This document shows, one piece after another, positions 9,237 through 19,094 of a DNA stretch of 64,000 nt. A program made the translations under genes and the position numbers. This DNA comes from Bacteroidia bacterium (GTDB taxonomy: Bacteria; Bacteroidota; Bacteroidia; Chitinophagales; Chitinophagaceae). Position 1 is the first letter of the stretch. Each line of letters begins with the position of its first letter. The stretch lies in NCBI GenBank assembly GCA_030426665.1, contig JAUHYD010000018.1:32816-96815 (forward strand), read 5' to 3'. Below the pieces are notes generated by a model. That model was not told the DNA's origin. It saw only the letters and a program-made list of their open reading frames with translations, and made no database searches.

Positions 9237-9662
9237 CTAATCTTCTATCGCATCAATTCCTTGTTCTTTAAGCTTTGCTATACCAGCCTTCATTGCTTCA
9301 ATTTGTTCACTTGGGTGTCCCTGCCAAACAGTGACTTCACCAACAACTTTAAAAGGGTGTTTTGAGCGGTAAGATTTTGAGGGATTACCCGGAAACTTCT
9401 TATCTGTTAAGTTCGGGTCATCTTCTATAGGTCCAGTAGGTTCTACCAGATAGATTCTTTCTCTTTCGTTCCCATGTGCCAATTCTGCACCCCATATTGC
9501 CGGGTCAAGTGTAGCTGTAAGGTAGATGTATTTCGCGGTTCTGTCGCCAAAGTTAGATTTATATCCAACTTCTATTAGTTCGCCCAATTTCAGGTCGGCT
9601 CGTGTTCCGTGGAAGTAGGTTTGCTCAAATGGGCTGTGTACAGTGCTACTTAGTTTTGTCAT
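9237..9662 (-). CDS. arr: Rifamycin ADP-ribosyltransferase (Arr)
   Basis: The 141-residue protein matches the Arr family closely. Visible motifs are FHGTRADLKLG near residue 17, IEVGYKSNFGDR, YIYLTATLDPAIWGAELA, RIYLVEPTGPIEDDPNL, KFPGNPSKSYRS and the terminal GIDAIED. Arr inactivates rifampicin-type antibiotics by ADP-ribosylation of the C23 hydroxyl using NAD+. The length is typical and the gene looks intact. It overlaps the upstream marR-like gene by 17 bp, indicating one transcript and translational coupling. Confidence 0.95.
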   Translation of the reverse strand: MTKLSSTVHSPFEQTYFHGTRADLKLGELIEVGYKSNFGDRTAKYIYLTATLDPAIWGAELAHGNERERIYLVEPTGPIEDDPNLTDKKFPGNPSKSYRSKHPFKVVGEVTVWQGHPSEQIEAMKAGIAKLKEQGIDAIED

Positions 9663-10110
9663 TTTTATATTGATTGGTTGTCGATTTCATCAATTCTACA
9701 GATTTCATTAAAAAAGATTCTATAACTTCTATTTCATGGTTGGAGTACGAGGAAATAAGTTCATCGGTCTTGTCCTGAAACTCTTTGTAAAGTGGTTCCA
9801 GAAACGCTACTATTTTTTGTTTGTTGGGTACTACTATGATTTTTCGTCTGTCTTTTTTATCAAACACTCTCTTTAGAAGCCCTTTTTTCTCAAACCTATC
9901 TATTAACCCCGTTACTGCACCTGTTGTAAGGCCGGTTGAGCCAGCCAGTTCGCCTGCGGTCATTTTTTCTTTTTGCAATAAGAAACCTAAATATTTGTGG
10001 TCAGTTCCCGATAGACCTGCACTTTTGGCGATTGTTTCGTGCATCTTCAAAGACGAATACGCATATTGCTGACTTACCTTCCTTAATCTAATAATGTTTT
10101 CGTTCGTCAT
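9646..10110 (-). CDS. MarR-family transcriptional regulator, co-transcribed with arr
   Basis: The 154-residue protein has the MarR winged-helix layout: helices from about 10-60, recognition helix segment TGLTTGAVTGLIDRFEKKG (about 80-98), the wing with DKKDRRK (about 104-110) and a C-terminal dimerisation helix. Its 3' end overlaps arr by 17 bp. An inverted repeat just upstream of its start (10113-10130) is a plausible autoregulatory operator. The family commonly senses phenolic or aromatic ligands, so induction of arr by such a compound, perhaps a rifamycin, is an inference. Confidence 0.9.
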   Translation of the reverse strand: MTNENIIRLRKVSQQYAYSSLKMHETIAKSAGLSGTDHKYLGFLLQKEKMTAGELAGSTGLTTGAVTGLIDRFEKKGLLKRVFDKKDRRKIIVVPNKQKIVAFLEPLYKEFQDKTDELISSYSNHEIEVIESFLMKSVELMKSTTNQYKNDKTK

Positions 10111-10112
10111 TT

Positions 10113-10146
10113 ATATTAGCTGGTTAATATCTTAGCTGCAAAGATA
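10113..10146 (-). promoter_or_regulatory. marR-arr promoter (-7 TATCTTTGC) with overlapping inverted-repeat operator
   Basis: On the minus strand TATCTTTGC (10138-10146) matches the Bacteroidota -7 element 28 nt before the marR start. Directly downstream is the perfect inverted repeat ATATTA-N6-TAATAT (10113-10130), sitting where transcription should begin; its size suits a MarR-type operator. Confidence 0.6.
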
Positions 10147-10206
10147 AATGAAATCTGCCATTATTGATAAAAAAACATGACGATGTATCAGATTTAAAAG
10201 ACAAAA

Positions 10207-10234
10207 AAGAGGGTCCCTTTTCCGGGACCCTCTT
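10207..10234 (-). terminator. Intrinsic terminator after icd
   Basis: An 11-bp perfect stem (10207-10217 with 10224-10234, arms AAGAGGGTCCC/GGGACCCTCTT) is followed on the minus strand by a run of seven T. Confidence 0.85.
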
Positions 10235-10320
10235 GTAGCACTTGCCCAATAAGCTACTTTTTACAAACCGCCTTTTTTTACAAAACTTGTTTGTTTGATT
10301 TTTTGAAAGTAGGGTTATCA

Positions 10321-11814
10321 CTACTGCCCCTGGCCTGCGCTAAACATCTTTTTGCCATTCATTGTGTATAGATTCTCTGTCTTTATTACGTTTAGCCGCT
10401 TGTTATGAAGTCGCTGAAGGATATCTATAATAACCTGATAGCTTACCCCTTGTGGCTCATCGCTTATAAATCGGCAACGCCAGTGGTCGGTACAAAACGT
10501 TTCGGCGAAGCCGTTTGGCCAGACTTTGGTACCTCTGTTCGTTATCATCTGCAGTTTGATGCCGGCTGATTCTATATCTTTTAAAAGGGATGCAAGATTT
10601 TCGGGATTGCGGTCGGAGTGGTATAGAAATATATCGATGCCCACAAGCTCCTTTACTGCTGGTACTGTAGGTGTTGTTTTTATTGTAATAGTAGGAGCGT
10701 CTTTCGCATATTTTACAACAGGAAATTTATCAGGAGCTAACCCCAAGCGCGCAATGACTGCATCTGCAAAACTATCAGTACCAACGCATTCGGATGATAC
10801 ATTTGAGTCGTATATATCACCTGTGTGTACTCCGTCTTCTATTGTTCTTAACCATGCGTTGTGGATTTTCTCTGCCACGTCAGCCTGACCTAAATGAACA
10901 AGCATTTGTACAGCGGCAAGCATAAGACCAGATGGGTTTGCTTTGTCCTGTCCGGCAAGATCAGGGGCAGAACCATGTATTGCTTCAAACATGGCAATGC
11001 CGTCGCCAATGTTTGCGCTGCCAGCCAAACCTACCGAGCCTGTTATCTGTGCGGCAATATCACTCAGTATATCGCCATAAAGGTTTGGAAGGACTATCAC
11101 ATCAAATTTTTCCGGAGACTCTGCAAGCATGGCAGCTCCTATATCGATGATTCGATGCTCTTGCTCAATTTCAGGGTATTCCTTACCCACAATATTAAAT
11201 ACTTCATGAAAAAGCCCGTCTGTCATTTTCATGATGTTGTCTTTCGTAAAGCAAGACACTTTCTTTCGTCCGTAAGCTCTGGCGTATTCAAAGGCATAAC
11301 GGATAATTTTTTCGGTGCCGGGTCTTGATATGAGTTTCAGACATTGTACTACTTCGTCCGTTTGCTGATGCTCAATGCCTCCATATAGGTCTTCTTCATT
11401 TTCTCGTACAATAACCACATTCATCACCGGATGTTTTGTCGATACAAATGGGTGATACGATACGCAAGGTCTAACATTCGCATATAGCCCCAGAACCTTG
11501 CGCGTTGTAACGTTCAGGCTCTTATAGCCTCCTCCCTGTGGAGTGGTAATAGGTGCTTTTAGAAAAACCTTTGTTTTTCGTAGTGACGTCCACGTTTCCT
11601 CGCCAATGCCTGAAGTGTTGCCTGATAGGTAGACTTGCTCACCTATGTCCACGGTTTCGTACTCCAGACGGGCACCGGCTGCGTTAAGCACTTTCATTGT
11701 CGCATTCATGATTTCCGGACCTATTCCGTCGCCATAAGCTACCGTTATAGGAGTTAGTTGCTCGGTGGTTTTTACTTTTCGCTCCGTTGTTCTGCTTTCG
11801 ATTTGTGTAATCAT
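10321..11814 (-). CDS. icd: NADP-dependent isocitrate dehydrogenase, long Thermus-like form
   Basis: The 497-residue enzyme converts isocitrate to 2-oxoglutarate in the TCA cycle. Motifs are YGDGIGPEI near residue 27, VRENEEDLYGG near 138, the metal-binding LPNLYGDILSDIAA near 246 and the cofactor-region EAIHGSAPDLAG near 276. A C-terminal extension of about 140 residues beyond the usual isocitrate/isopropylmalate dehydrogenase fold gives the length known from the Thermus-type enzyme. The gene lies 30 bp after purE on the same strand, an unusual operon partner. A strong terminator follows at 10207-10234. Confidence 0.92.
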   Translation of the reverse strand: MITQIESRTTERKVKTTEQLTPITVAYGDGIGPEIMNATMKVLNAAGARLEYETVDIGEQVYLSGNTSGIGEETWTSLRKTKVFLKAPITTPQGGGYKSLNVTTRKVLGLYANVRPCVSYHPFVSTKHPVMNVVIVRENEEDLYGGIEHQQTDEVVQCLKLISRPGTEKIIRYAFEYARAYGRKKVSCFTKDNIMKMTDGLFHEVFNIVGKEYPEIEQEHRIIDIGAAMLAESPEKFDVIVLPNLYGDILSDIAAQITGSVGLAGSANIGDGIAMFEAIHGSAPDLAGQDKANPSGLMLAAVQMLVHLGQADVAEKIHNAWLRTIEDGVHTGDIYDSNVSSECVGTDSFADAVIARLGLAPDKFPVVKYAKDAPTITIKTTPTVPAVKELVGIDIFLYHSDRNPENLASLLKDIESAGIKLQMITNRGTKVWPNGFAETFCTDHWRCRFISDEPQGVSYQVIIDILQRLHNKRLNVIKTENLYTMNGKKMFSAGQGQ

Positions 11815-11844
11815 TGTTTTGGTTTGATGTTTTTGTGAGTCTAA

Positions 11845-12330
11845 TTATTGAATGGATTGGTTTTGTCGTTCAACTTTTTCTCGGTTATCAGCTTTTCGCT
11901 GTTTCAGCTTTTTCTCAATTTCCGGGCTGCCTACAGCCAAAATCTGTGCTGCCAGAATTGCCGCATTGTGTGAGCCGTTGACAGCAACCGTTGCTACAGG
12001 CACGTCATTTGGCATCTGAACAATTGATAAAAGCGAGTCGATTCCGCTTATGGAGTTAGAAGAGTTGATGGGTACCCCGATCACCGGTACTGTGGTGAGC
12101 GCTGCCATCATGCCCGGCAAGTGCGCCGCACCACCGGCGCCGGCAATTACTATGCCGATGTTTCTTTCTTCTATTGATGCGGCAAACTCGTACATCCAAT
12201 CCGGACTTCTGTGTGCCGATACAACCATATATTCATATGGTATGTCCAGTGAGGCGAGTAGTTCTTTCGCCGGATTCATTACGGGTGCGTCAGAACTGCT
12301 ACCCATGATAATTGCTACTTTTTTGTTCAT
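11845..12330 (-). CDS. purE: N5-carboxyaminoimidazole ribonucleotide mutase (PurE, class I)
   Basis: The 161-residue enzyme acts with PurK in purine synthesis, converting N5-CAIR to CAIR. Diagnostic motifs are IMGSSSDAPVM near residue 8, VVSAHRSPDW near 37 and AGAGGAAHLPGM near 62. It starts 3 bp after the purK stop, so translation is probably coupled. The class I assignment follows from the accompanying purK. Confidence 0.95.
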   Translation of the reverse strand: MNKKVAIIMGSSSDAPVMNPAKELLASLDIPYEYMVVSAHRSPDWMYEFAASIEERNIGIVIAGAGGAAHLPGMMAALTTVPVIGVPINSSNSISGIDSLLSIVQMPNDVPVATVAVNGSHNAAILAAQILAVGSPEIEKKLKQRKADNREKVERQNQSIQ

Positions 12331-12333
12331 AAT

Positions 12334-13458
12334 TTATGCTTTTAATAAGTGACGTATCATTACAGATTTTGCAAGAGCCTGTTCCAGTTTGTCGTCGGTG
12401 ATGGTAACGTGTCCCATTTTTCTTCCTTCTTTTCCTCTTGTTTTGCCGTACCAATGTAGGTGTACATCGTTGGTACATAATATTGTCTTTAGCGCTTCTG
12501 AAATTGTGTTTTTTCTGTACGCTGCAGGCTCTAATATGTTAACCATGACTGAGGCCTTTTTTGTTTTTGTGTTGCCCGGTGGTAAACCTAGTATTAGTCG
12601 GATATGCTGTTCGAACTGCGACGTTACATTTGCTTCGATTGTATGGTGACCACTATTGTGTGGCCTGGGCGCCAATTCGTTGACGTATAATTTGCCGTTA
12701 GTGGCAATAAACATCTCTACAGCCATAATGCCCGTTAGGTCTATTGCCTCTGCTACGCTGGCAGCCAGATTGCAGGCTTTTGCCGCTGTTTGTGTGTCAA
12801 TGTCTGCCGGACACATTTGAAAGTCAAGAATCATTCGCTCGTTGTCAAATATCATCATCACCGGGTCATAACATTCTATTATCCCATCTTCGTTGCGTGA
12901 TACTATGACGGACAATTCATGGCGGACATCTACAAGTTCTTCCAAAACACTCGGTTGGTCGAAAGCCTTCGAGAAGTCTTCAACTGTTTTTAGCATTAGT
13001 ACGCCCTTCCCGTCATAGCCGTCTTTGCATTTTTTCAAGCAAGCAGGCAGTTTTTCCGAATGTTGAGGAAGTTCTGCTTTGTCCGTCACGAGCCAGCCGT
13101 TTGCTACCGGAATGTTGTTCTCAATGAGAAACTGCTTCTGAACGTATTTGTCCTGAATAATTTCTATTGTTTCCGGAGATGGGTACACCTTTACTCCTAC
13201 GTCTCTAAGGTCTTTTAGCGCGTCGGTATTTACTGCCTCCTTTTCGATTGTGATGATATCCATGTTTTTGCCAAACTTCATAACATCCTTATAACTCATG
13301 GGGTCGCCCAAATGAAAGGATGATGTATATCTGGCACATGGTGCTTTTTCATCTTTCTCCAGAATTGATACATCCAATCCGAAGTCAATTGCATATCGGA
13401 GTAGCATTGCGCCAAGCTGTCCGCCACCTAATATTCCTACTTTAAGATCCTCAATCAT
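12334..13458 (-). CDS. purK: N5-carboxyaminoimidazole ribonucleotide synthase (PurK)
   Basis: The 374-residue ATP-grasp enzyme carboxylates AIR to N5-CAIR. It begins with the nucleotide-binding VGILGGGQLGAM motif and contains the ATP-grasp segments KKCKDGYDGKGV (about 142-153), LEELVDVRHELSVIV and ELAPRPHNSGHHTIEA (about 265-280). It is the first gene of the purK-purE-icd run and is divergent from a LysR-type regulator 101 bp away. Confidence 0.95.
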   Translation of the reverse strand: MIEDLKVGILGGGQLGAMLLRYAIDFGLDVSILEKDEKAPCARYTSSFHLGDPMSYKDVMKFGKNMDIITIEKEAVNTDALKDLRDVGVKVYPSPETIEIIQDKYVQKQFLIENNIPVANGWLVTDKAELPQHSEKLPACLKKCKDGYDGKGVLMLKTVEDFSKAFDQPSVLEELVDVRHELSVIVSRNEDGIIECYDPVMMIFDNERMILDFQMCPADIDTQTAAKACNLAASVAEAIDLTGIMAVEMFIATNGKLYVNELAPRPHNSGHHTIEANVTSQFEQHIRLILGLPPGNTKTKKASVMVNILEPAAYRKNTISEALKTILCTNDVHLHWYGKTRGKEGRKMGHVTITDDKLEQALAKSVMIRHLLKA

Positions 13459-13527
13459 AAATGTGTTTTTAATGGTTTTGAACTATTTGATTGCAAAAGT
13501 GCATCAATCGAATAAATAAAAATCATT

Positions 13528-13536
13528 TAACTTTGT
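13528..13536 (+). promoter_or_regulatory. Putative -7 promoter element of the LysR-type gene (TAACTTTGT)
   Basis: TAACTTTG matches the Bacteroidota -7 consensus and lies 24 nt before the ATG at 13560, inside the 101-bp divergent region shared with purK. Confidence 0.5.
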
Positions 13537-13559
13537 AATGAAAATCATAAACATTATTT

Positions 13560-14486
13560 ATGAATTATACACTTAATCAGCTCAGAATATTTCAGAAGAT
13601 TGCGGAAGAGGGTAGTATCACAAAAGCCGCTGAAGAGTTGCACCTGACGCAGCCTGCGGTTTCAATTCAGCTACGTAACTTCCAGGAACAATTTGAAATG
13701 CCATTAACAGAAGTAGTAGGCAGGAAATTGTATGTTACGGATTTTGGTAGAGAGATTTATTCCATAACCAGGCAGATACTGAAAAGCGTAAGTATTCTTG
13801 ATCATCAGATGATGAGCCATAAAGGGCAAATTATGGGTCGTCTGAAGATTTCTATTGTTTCTACCGGGAAGTATGTGATGCCGCACTTTCTTGCAGATTT
13901 TTTGCACCAGCACCCGGGAGTAGAATTGCAAATGGACGTAACTAATAAGTCAAAGGTTATTGAAAGCCTGGAAAAGAACGAAGTTGACTTTTCACTTGTA
14001 TCCTTGTTACCCGCTAGTCCGGCTATTGAAAGCGTTAAGTTAATGTTGAATAAACTATACATGGTCGCCAACGCAGAATTTGATATAAGTGGCGGTAAAC
14101 GACAAACAGAACGAAACCTTGAGCAAGTTCAGCTTATATACCGGGAGCCCGGTTCCGGAACAAGACAGGTTATGGAGCGTTTTTTACAGAAGAAAAACTT
14201 TGCAATAACGAGAAAGATGGAATTGACTTCGAATGAAGCAGTCAAGCAAGCTGTGATTGCAGGCTTGGGAGTGTCCATTATGCCGATAATCGGCATCAAG
14301 AATGAGTTGTTGAGTGGAGAGTTGAAGATCGTTCCTATGAACGGACTACCTATCAAAACTAACTGGTACCTTATCTGGCCAAAGAGCAAAAAATTCTCTG
14401 CTGCCGCCGGCGCATATTTAGATTTCGTGCGATCGGATAAGGAGCAGATCATTGATAAACGTTTTGATTGGTTCGAGGATTTATAG
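13560..14486 (+). CDS. LysR-family transcriptional regulator (CbbR/CysB-like)
   Basis: The 308-residue protein has an N-terminal LysR helix-turn-helix (about 3-62; GSITKAAEELHLTQPAVSIQ) and a type-2 periplasmic-binding-like effector domain (about 90-300) with REPGSGTRQVME near 198. That pattern is typical of the CbbR/CysB-like branch. It is divergent from purK, which makes control of purK-purE-icd possible, though many LysR proteins control other targets. The effector is unknown. Confidence 0.88.
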   Translation: MNYTLNQLRIFQKIAEEGSITKAAEELHLTQPAVSIQLRNFQEQFEMPLTEVVGRKLYVTDFGREIYSITRQILKSVSILDHQMMSHKGQIMGRLKISIVSTGKYVMPHFLADFLHQHPGVELQMDVTNKSKVIESLEKNEVDFSLVSLLPASPAIESVKLMLNKLYMVANAEFDISGGKRQTERNLEQVQLIYREPGSGTRQVMERFLQKKNFAITRKMELTSNEAVKQAVIAGLGVSIMPIIGIKNELLSGELKIVPMNGLPIKTNWYLIWPKSKKFSAAAGAYLDFVRSDKEQIIDKRFDWFEDL

Positions 14487-14549
14487 CGTTGCCTGTAATT
14501 GGGATTGAGATCCTTATTCCTTGTCGTAACTTAGCGTAGAATAAACTGT

Positions 14550-15092
14550 ATGCAAATGTACCTTACTCCACAAAAGGCGTTTATTATATTATCTATGTTT
14601 TTTGTAACACTATTATCCTCCTGTTCTATGAAGTCACAGCCAATGAATACCGTTCCTTACGTAGACCTTGAAAGATATGCCGGAAAGTGGTATGAAATTG
14701 CCTCTTTTCCGCAGCGCTTTCAAAAAGGTTGTCACTGTACAACCGCTGAATATACCCCTACAGAAAAAGGGTATATTATAGTTGAAAACCGTTGCAATAA
14801 AGGAAGTGTAACAGGCAAAGAAAGCTATATTAAGGGGAAGGCATTTGTGCAGAAGAATTCCGGAAATGCAAAACTCAAAGTTCAATTCTTCTGGCCGTTT
14901 AAAGGCAAATATTGGATTATCGATTTAGCTGACGATTACAGCTATGCCGTAGTTAGTCATCCAAACAGAAAGTATTTGTGGATTTTGTCACGAACAAAAG
15001 AGCTGGACGAACGTTCGTATAGTCGCATCATATCGAGACTAAAAATGATGGGCTTTGATTTGTCCAAATTGCAGCGGACAGAACAAATGTAA
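14550..15092 (+). CDS. Lipocalin-family outer-membrane lipoprotein (Blc-like)
   Basis: The 180-residue protein has a signal peptide ending in the lipobox LLSSC (Cys at residue 25). The bacterial lipocalin hallmark YAGKWYEIASFPQRFQKGC (about 43-61) follows, with later NRCNKGSV, the YWIIDLADDYSYAVV strand segment and SRTKELDE. Family members bind lipids or other hydrophobic ligands at the outer membrane and are often stress-induced. It stands alone between a LysR gene and a convergent HxlR gene. Confidence 0.92.
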   Translation: MQMYLTPQKAFIILSMFFVTLLSSCSMKSQPMNTVPYVDLERYAGKWYEIASFPQRFQKGCHCTTAEYTPTEKGYIIVENRCNKGSVTGKESYIKGKAFVQKNSGNAKLKVQFFWPFKGKYWIIDLADDYSYAVVSHPNRKYLWILSRTKELDERSYSRIISRLKMMGFDLSKLQRTEQM

Positions 15093-15108
15093 CCCAGGCT
15101 TTTGTAGG

Positions 15109-15468
15109 TTATGCACCACGCAGTATCACTTTTCTGAAATTGCTACCCCATGTCATAAGTTCATCGAGTGGTTTCTTCAATGAGCGACCGAGGTCAGTTA
15201 GTGAGTATTCTACAGTAACAGGCATGGTGTCATAAACAGTACGGACAACAATTTTGTTTTCTTCTAATGCTTTCAGTTCCTGGGATAGCATTTTTGGTGA
15301 AATTTCCGCAATATCCTTACTGATTTCCCCAAATCGTTTATCGCCATAAAGAAGTGAGATGATAATAGGTATTCTCCATTTACCCTGAATTACTTCAAGG
15401 GCATCTCTTGTGACTTTTAATTTTCTATCACATTCTTTGCTTTTTGTTACATGTGCCATCTGTGTCAA
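15109..15468 (-). CDS. HxlR-family transcriptional regulator
   Basis: The 119-residue winged-helix protein shows the HxlR pattern: an early Cys (CDRKLKV near residue 13), IQGKWRIPIIISLLYGDKRFGEI (about 28-50), SPKMLSQELKALEE and the wing with VEYSLTDLGRSL. HxlR/YodB-type proteins often sense electrophiles through an N-terminal Cys. It is divergent from an Old Yellow Enzyme gene, the classic arrangement for an electrophile-detoxification switch. Two matching palindromes lie between them. Confidence 0.92.
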   Translation of the reverse strand: MTQMAHVTKSKECDRKLKVTRDALEVIQGKWRIPIIISLLYGDKRFGEISKDIAEISPKMLSQELKALEENKIVVRTVYDTMPVTVEYSLTDLGRSLKKPLDELMTWGSNFRKVILRGA

Positions 15469-15477
15469 TTTGCGATG

Positions 15478-15511
15478 GTTACCGACAGGTAACTACTTAC
15501 TTAGAGGTAAC
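15478..15511. promoter_or_regulatory. Paired TTAC-N6-GTAA operators between hxlR-like and OYE genes
   Basis: Two palindromes, GTTACCGACAGGTAAC (15478-15493) and CTTAC-TTAGAG-GTAAC (15496-15511), share TTAC-N6-GTAA and are spaced 18 bp centre to centre. A third palindrome, AAAGTAGGTACTTT, lies at 15531-15544. The layout resembles YodB/CatR-type boxes of the same regulator family (TTAC-N5-GTAA in CatR, from memory). They are the likely HxlR binding sites. Confidence 0.65.
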
Positions 15512-15586
15512 AACTATCTTTTGGTAAGTAAAAGTAGGTACTTTTGGTTATTCAATCAGATTTTTTTCAAAAAAAGTTCAATATTT

Positions 15587-16654
15587 ATGAAACAAGACAA
15601 TTCAGTTCTTTTCAGCTCCTATAAATTGGGGCAAACTACGCTAAAAAACAGGGTAGTAATGGCGCCTATGACTCGTAGCCGCGCTATCGGAAATATTCCA
15701 AATGACATGATGGCTAAGTATTACAGTGATAGGGCAGAGGCGGGTCTCATAATTACTGAAGGCGTATCACCGTCTCCAAATGGATTGGGCTATCCGAGAA
15801 TTCCCGGATGCTATACTAGCGATCAAATTGCAGGATGGAAGAAGGTTGCTGATGCTGTTCACCAAACAGGCGGAAAAATATTTATGCAGATAATGCATAC
15901 GGGAAGAATAGGTCATACATACAATTTGCCTGAAGGTGCCAAACTGGTTTCCGCTTCTGACAAAACAGCCGCCGGCGAAATATGGACCGATACACATCAG
16001 ATGCAGCCACACACTCAGCCGGAGGCAATTAATACCGATGATATTGCTGGTTTGATTGCTGAGTATGTACATAGCGCAAAAGGCGCAATAGAAGCGGGAT
16101 TTGATGGGGTAGAGATTCATGCAGCAAACGGCTATTTGCCAATGCAGTTTTTAAGTCCAGGTAGTAATCAACGTACAGATAAATATGGTGGAAGTCATGA
16201 AAATCGTAATCGTTTTGTGCTGGAGCTAACACAGGCAGTTGCTGATGCAATCGGGAAAGATAAGGTAGGTATCAGACTGTCTCCATTTAATGTTTATAAT
16301 GATATGACACCCGATGAAAATGAGGAGGCACAGTATATTGCTTTGGCGGAAGGGCTTGGCAAGTTAGGTATTACATACATGCACCTCATTACATTTGTTA
16401 TACCTGAAGGGCTGATATCCGCAATGAAGAAGGCCTTTGGCGGCACAGTTATACTTAATGGTGGTTATACAAATGAGCGTGCAGAGGCCGATCTTGCTGC
16501 AGGTAATTGCGAATTAGTATCGTTTGGTGCACCTTATACATCAAATCCGGATTTGGTAAGTCGAATGATGTCAGGTAAACCATTAACTGCTCCGGACCCG
16601 GCTACTTTCTTTACTCCGGGAGAACAGGGTTACAATGACTTTTCCTTTGCATAG
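15587..16654 (+). CDS. Old Yellow Enzyme family flavin oxidoreductase (alkene / N-ethylmaleimide reductase)
   Basis: The ATG at 15587 gives 355 residues beginning MKQDNSVLFSSYKLG; upstream codons in the open frame are the operator region and are not coding. Motifs include NRVVMAPMTRSRA (about 20-32), EGVSPSPNGLGYP, the substrate-binding EIHAANGYLPMQFLSPGSN (about 175-193) and YGGSHENRNRF, all typical of FMN-dependent OYE/NemA enzymes. It reduces activated alkenes, quinones and maleimides with NAD(P)H. Control by the divergent HxlR-type protein is inferred from the operator pair. Confidence 0.92.
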   Translation: MKQDNSVLFSSYKLGQTTLKNRVVMAPMTRSRAIGNIPNDMMAKYYSDRAEAGLIITEGVSPSPNGLGYPRIPGCYTSDQIAGWKKVADAVHQTGGKIFMQIMHTGRIGHTYNLPEGAKLVSASDKTAAGEIWTDTHQMQPHTQPEAINTDDIAGLIAEYVHSAKGAIEAGFDGVEIHAANGYLPMQFLSPGSNQRTDKYGGSHENRNRFVLELTQAVADAIGKDKVGIRLSPFNVYNDMTPDENEEAQYIALAEGLGKLGITYMHLITFVIPEGLISAMKKAFGGTVILNGGYTNERAEADLAAGNCELVSFGAPYTSNPDLVSRMMSGKPLTAPDPATFFTPGEQGYNDFSFA

Positions 16655-16678
16655 TATTTGTCAAAAAGAATATATTTC

Positions 16679-16709
16679 AAAAGGGCAACCAGATAATGGT
16701 TGCCCTTTT
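16679..16709. terminator. Intrinsic terminator after the OYE gene, facing katG
   Basis: A perfect 12-bp stem (16679-16690 with 16698-16709; AAAAGGGCAACC/GGTTGCCCTTTT) can act on either strand between convergent genes. Confidence 0.85.
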
Positions 16710-16745
16710 GGATTCTTGCTGTTTTGCTATGTTATGACTTTGAAG

Positions 16746-18950
<2,205 letters not shown>

Positions 18951-19094
18951 TTATTTTATTTTCGGAAATATCAGATTGAATTCTTGACTGAGACTAAAGT
19001 TAAGACAATTGGCAGGGCTGCAGGTTTGATTTAACAAACGTTACCATAAGCATATTCTATGGTTAAGTGGATTTATTTTCATAATTTTAAATGT

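Noticed and set aside
9123..9365. Plus-strand frame of 80 codons overlapping the end of arr
   Set aside because: It covers the conserved Arr C-terminus on the other strand and has no recognisable features.
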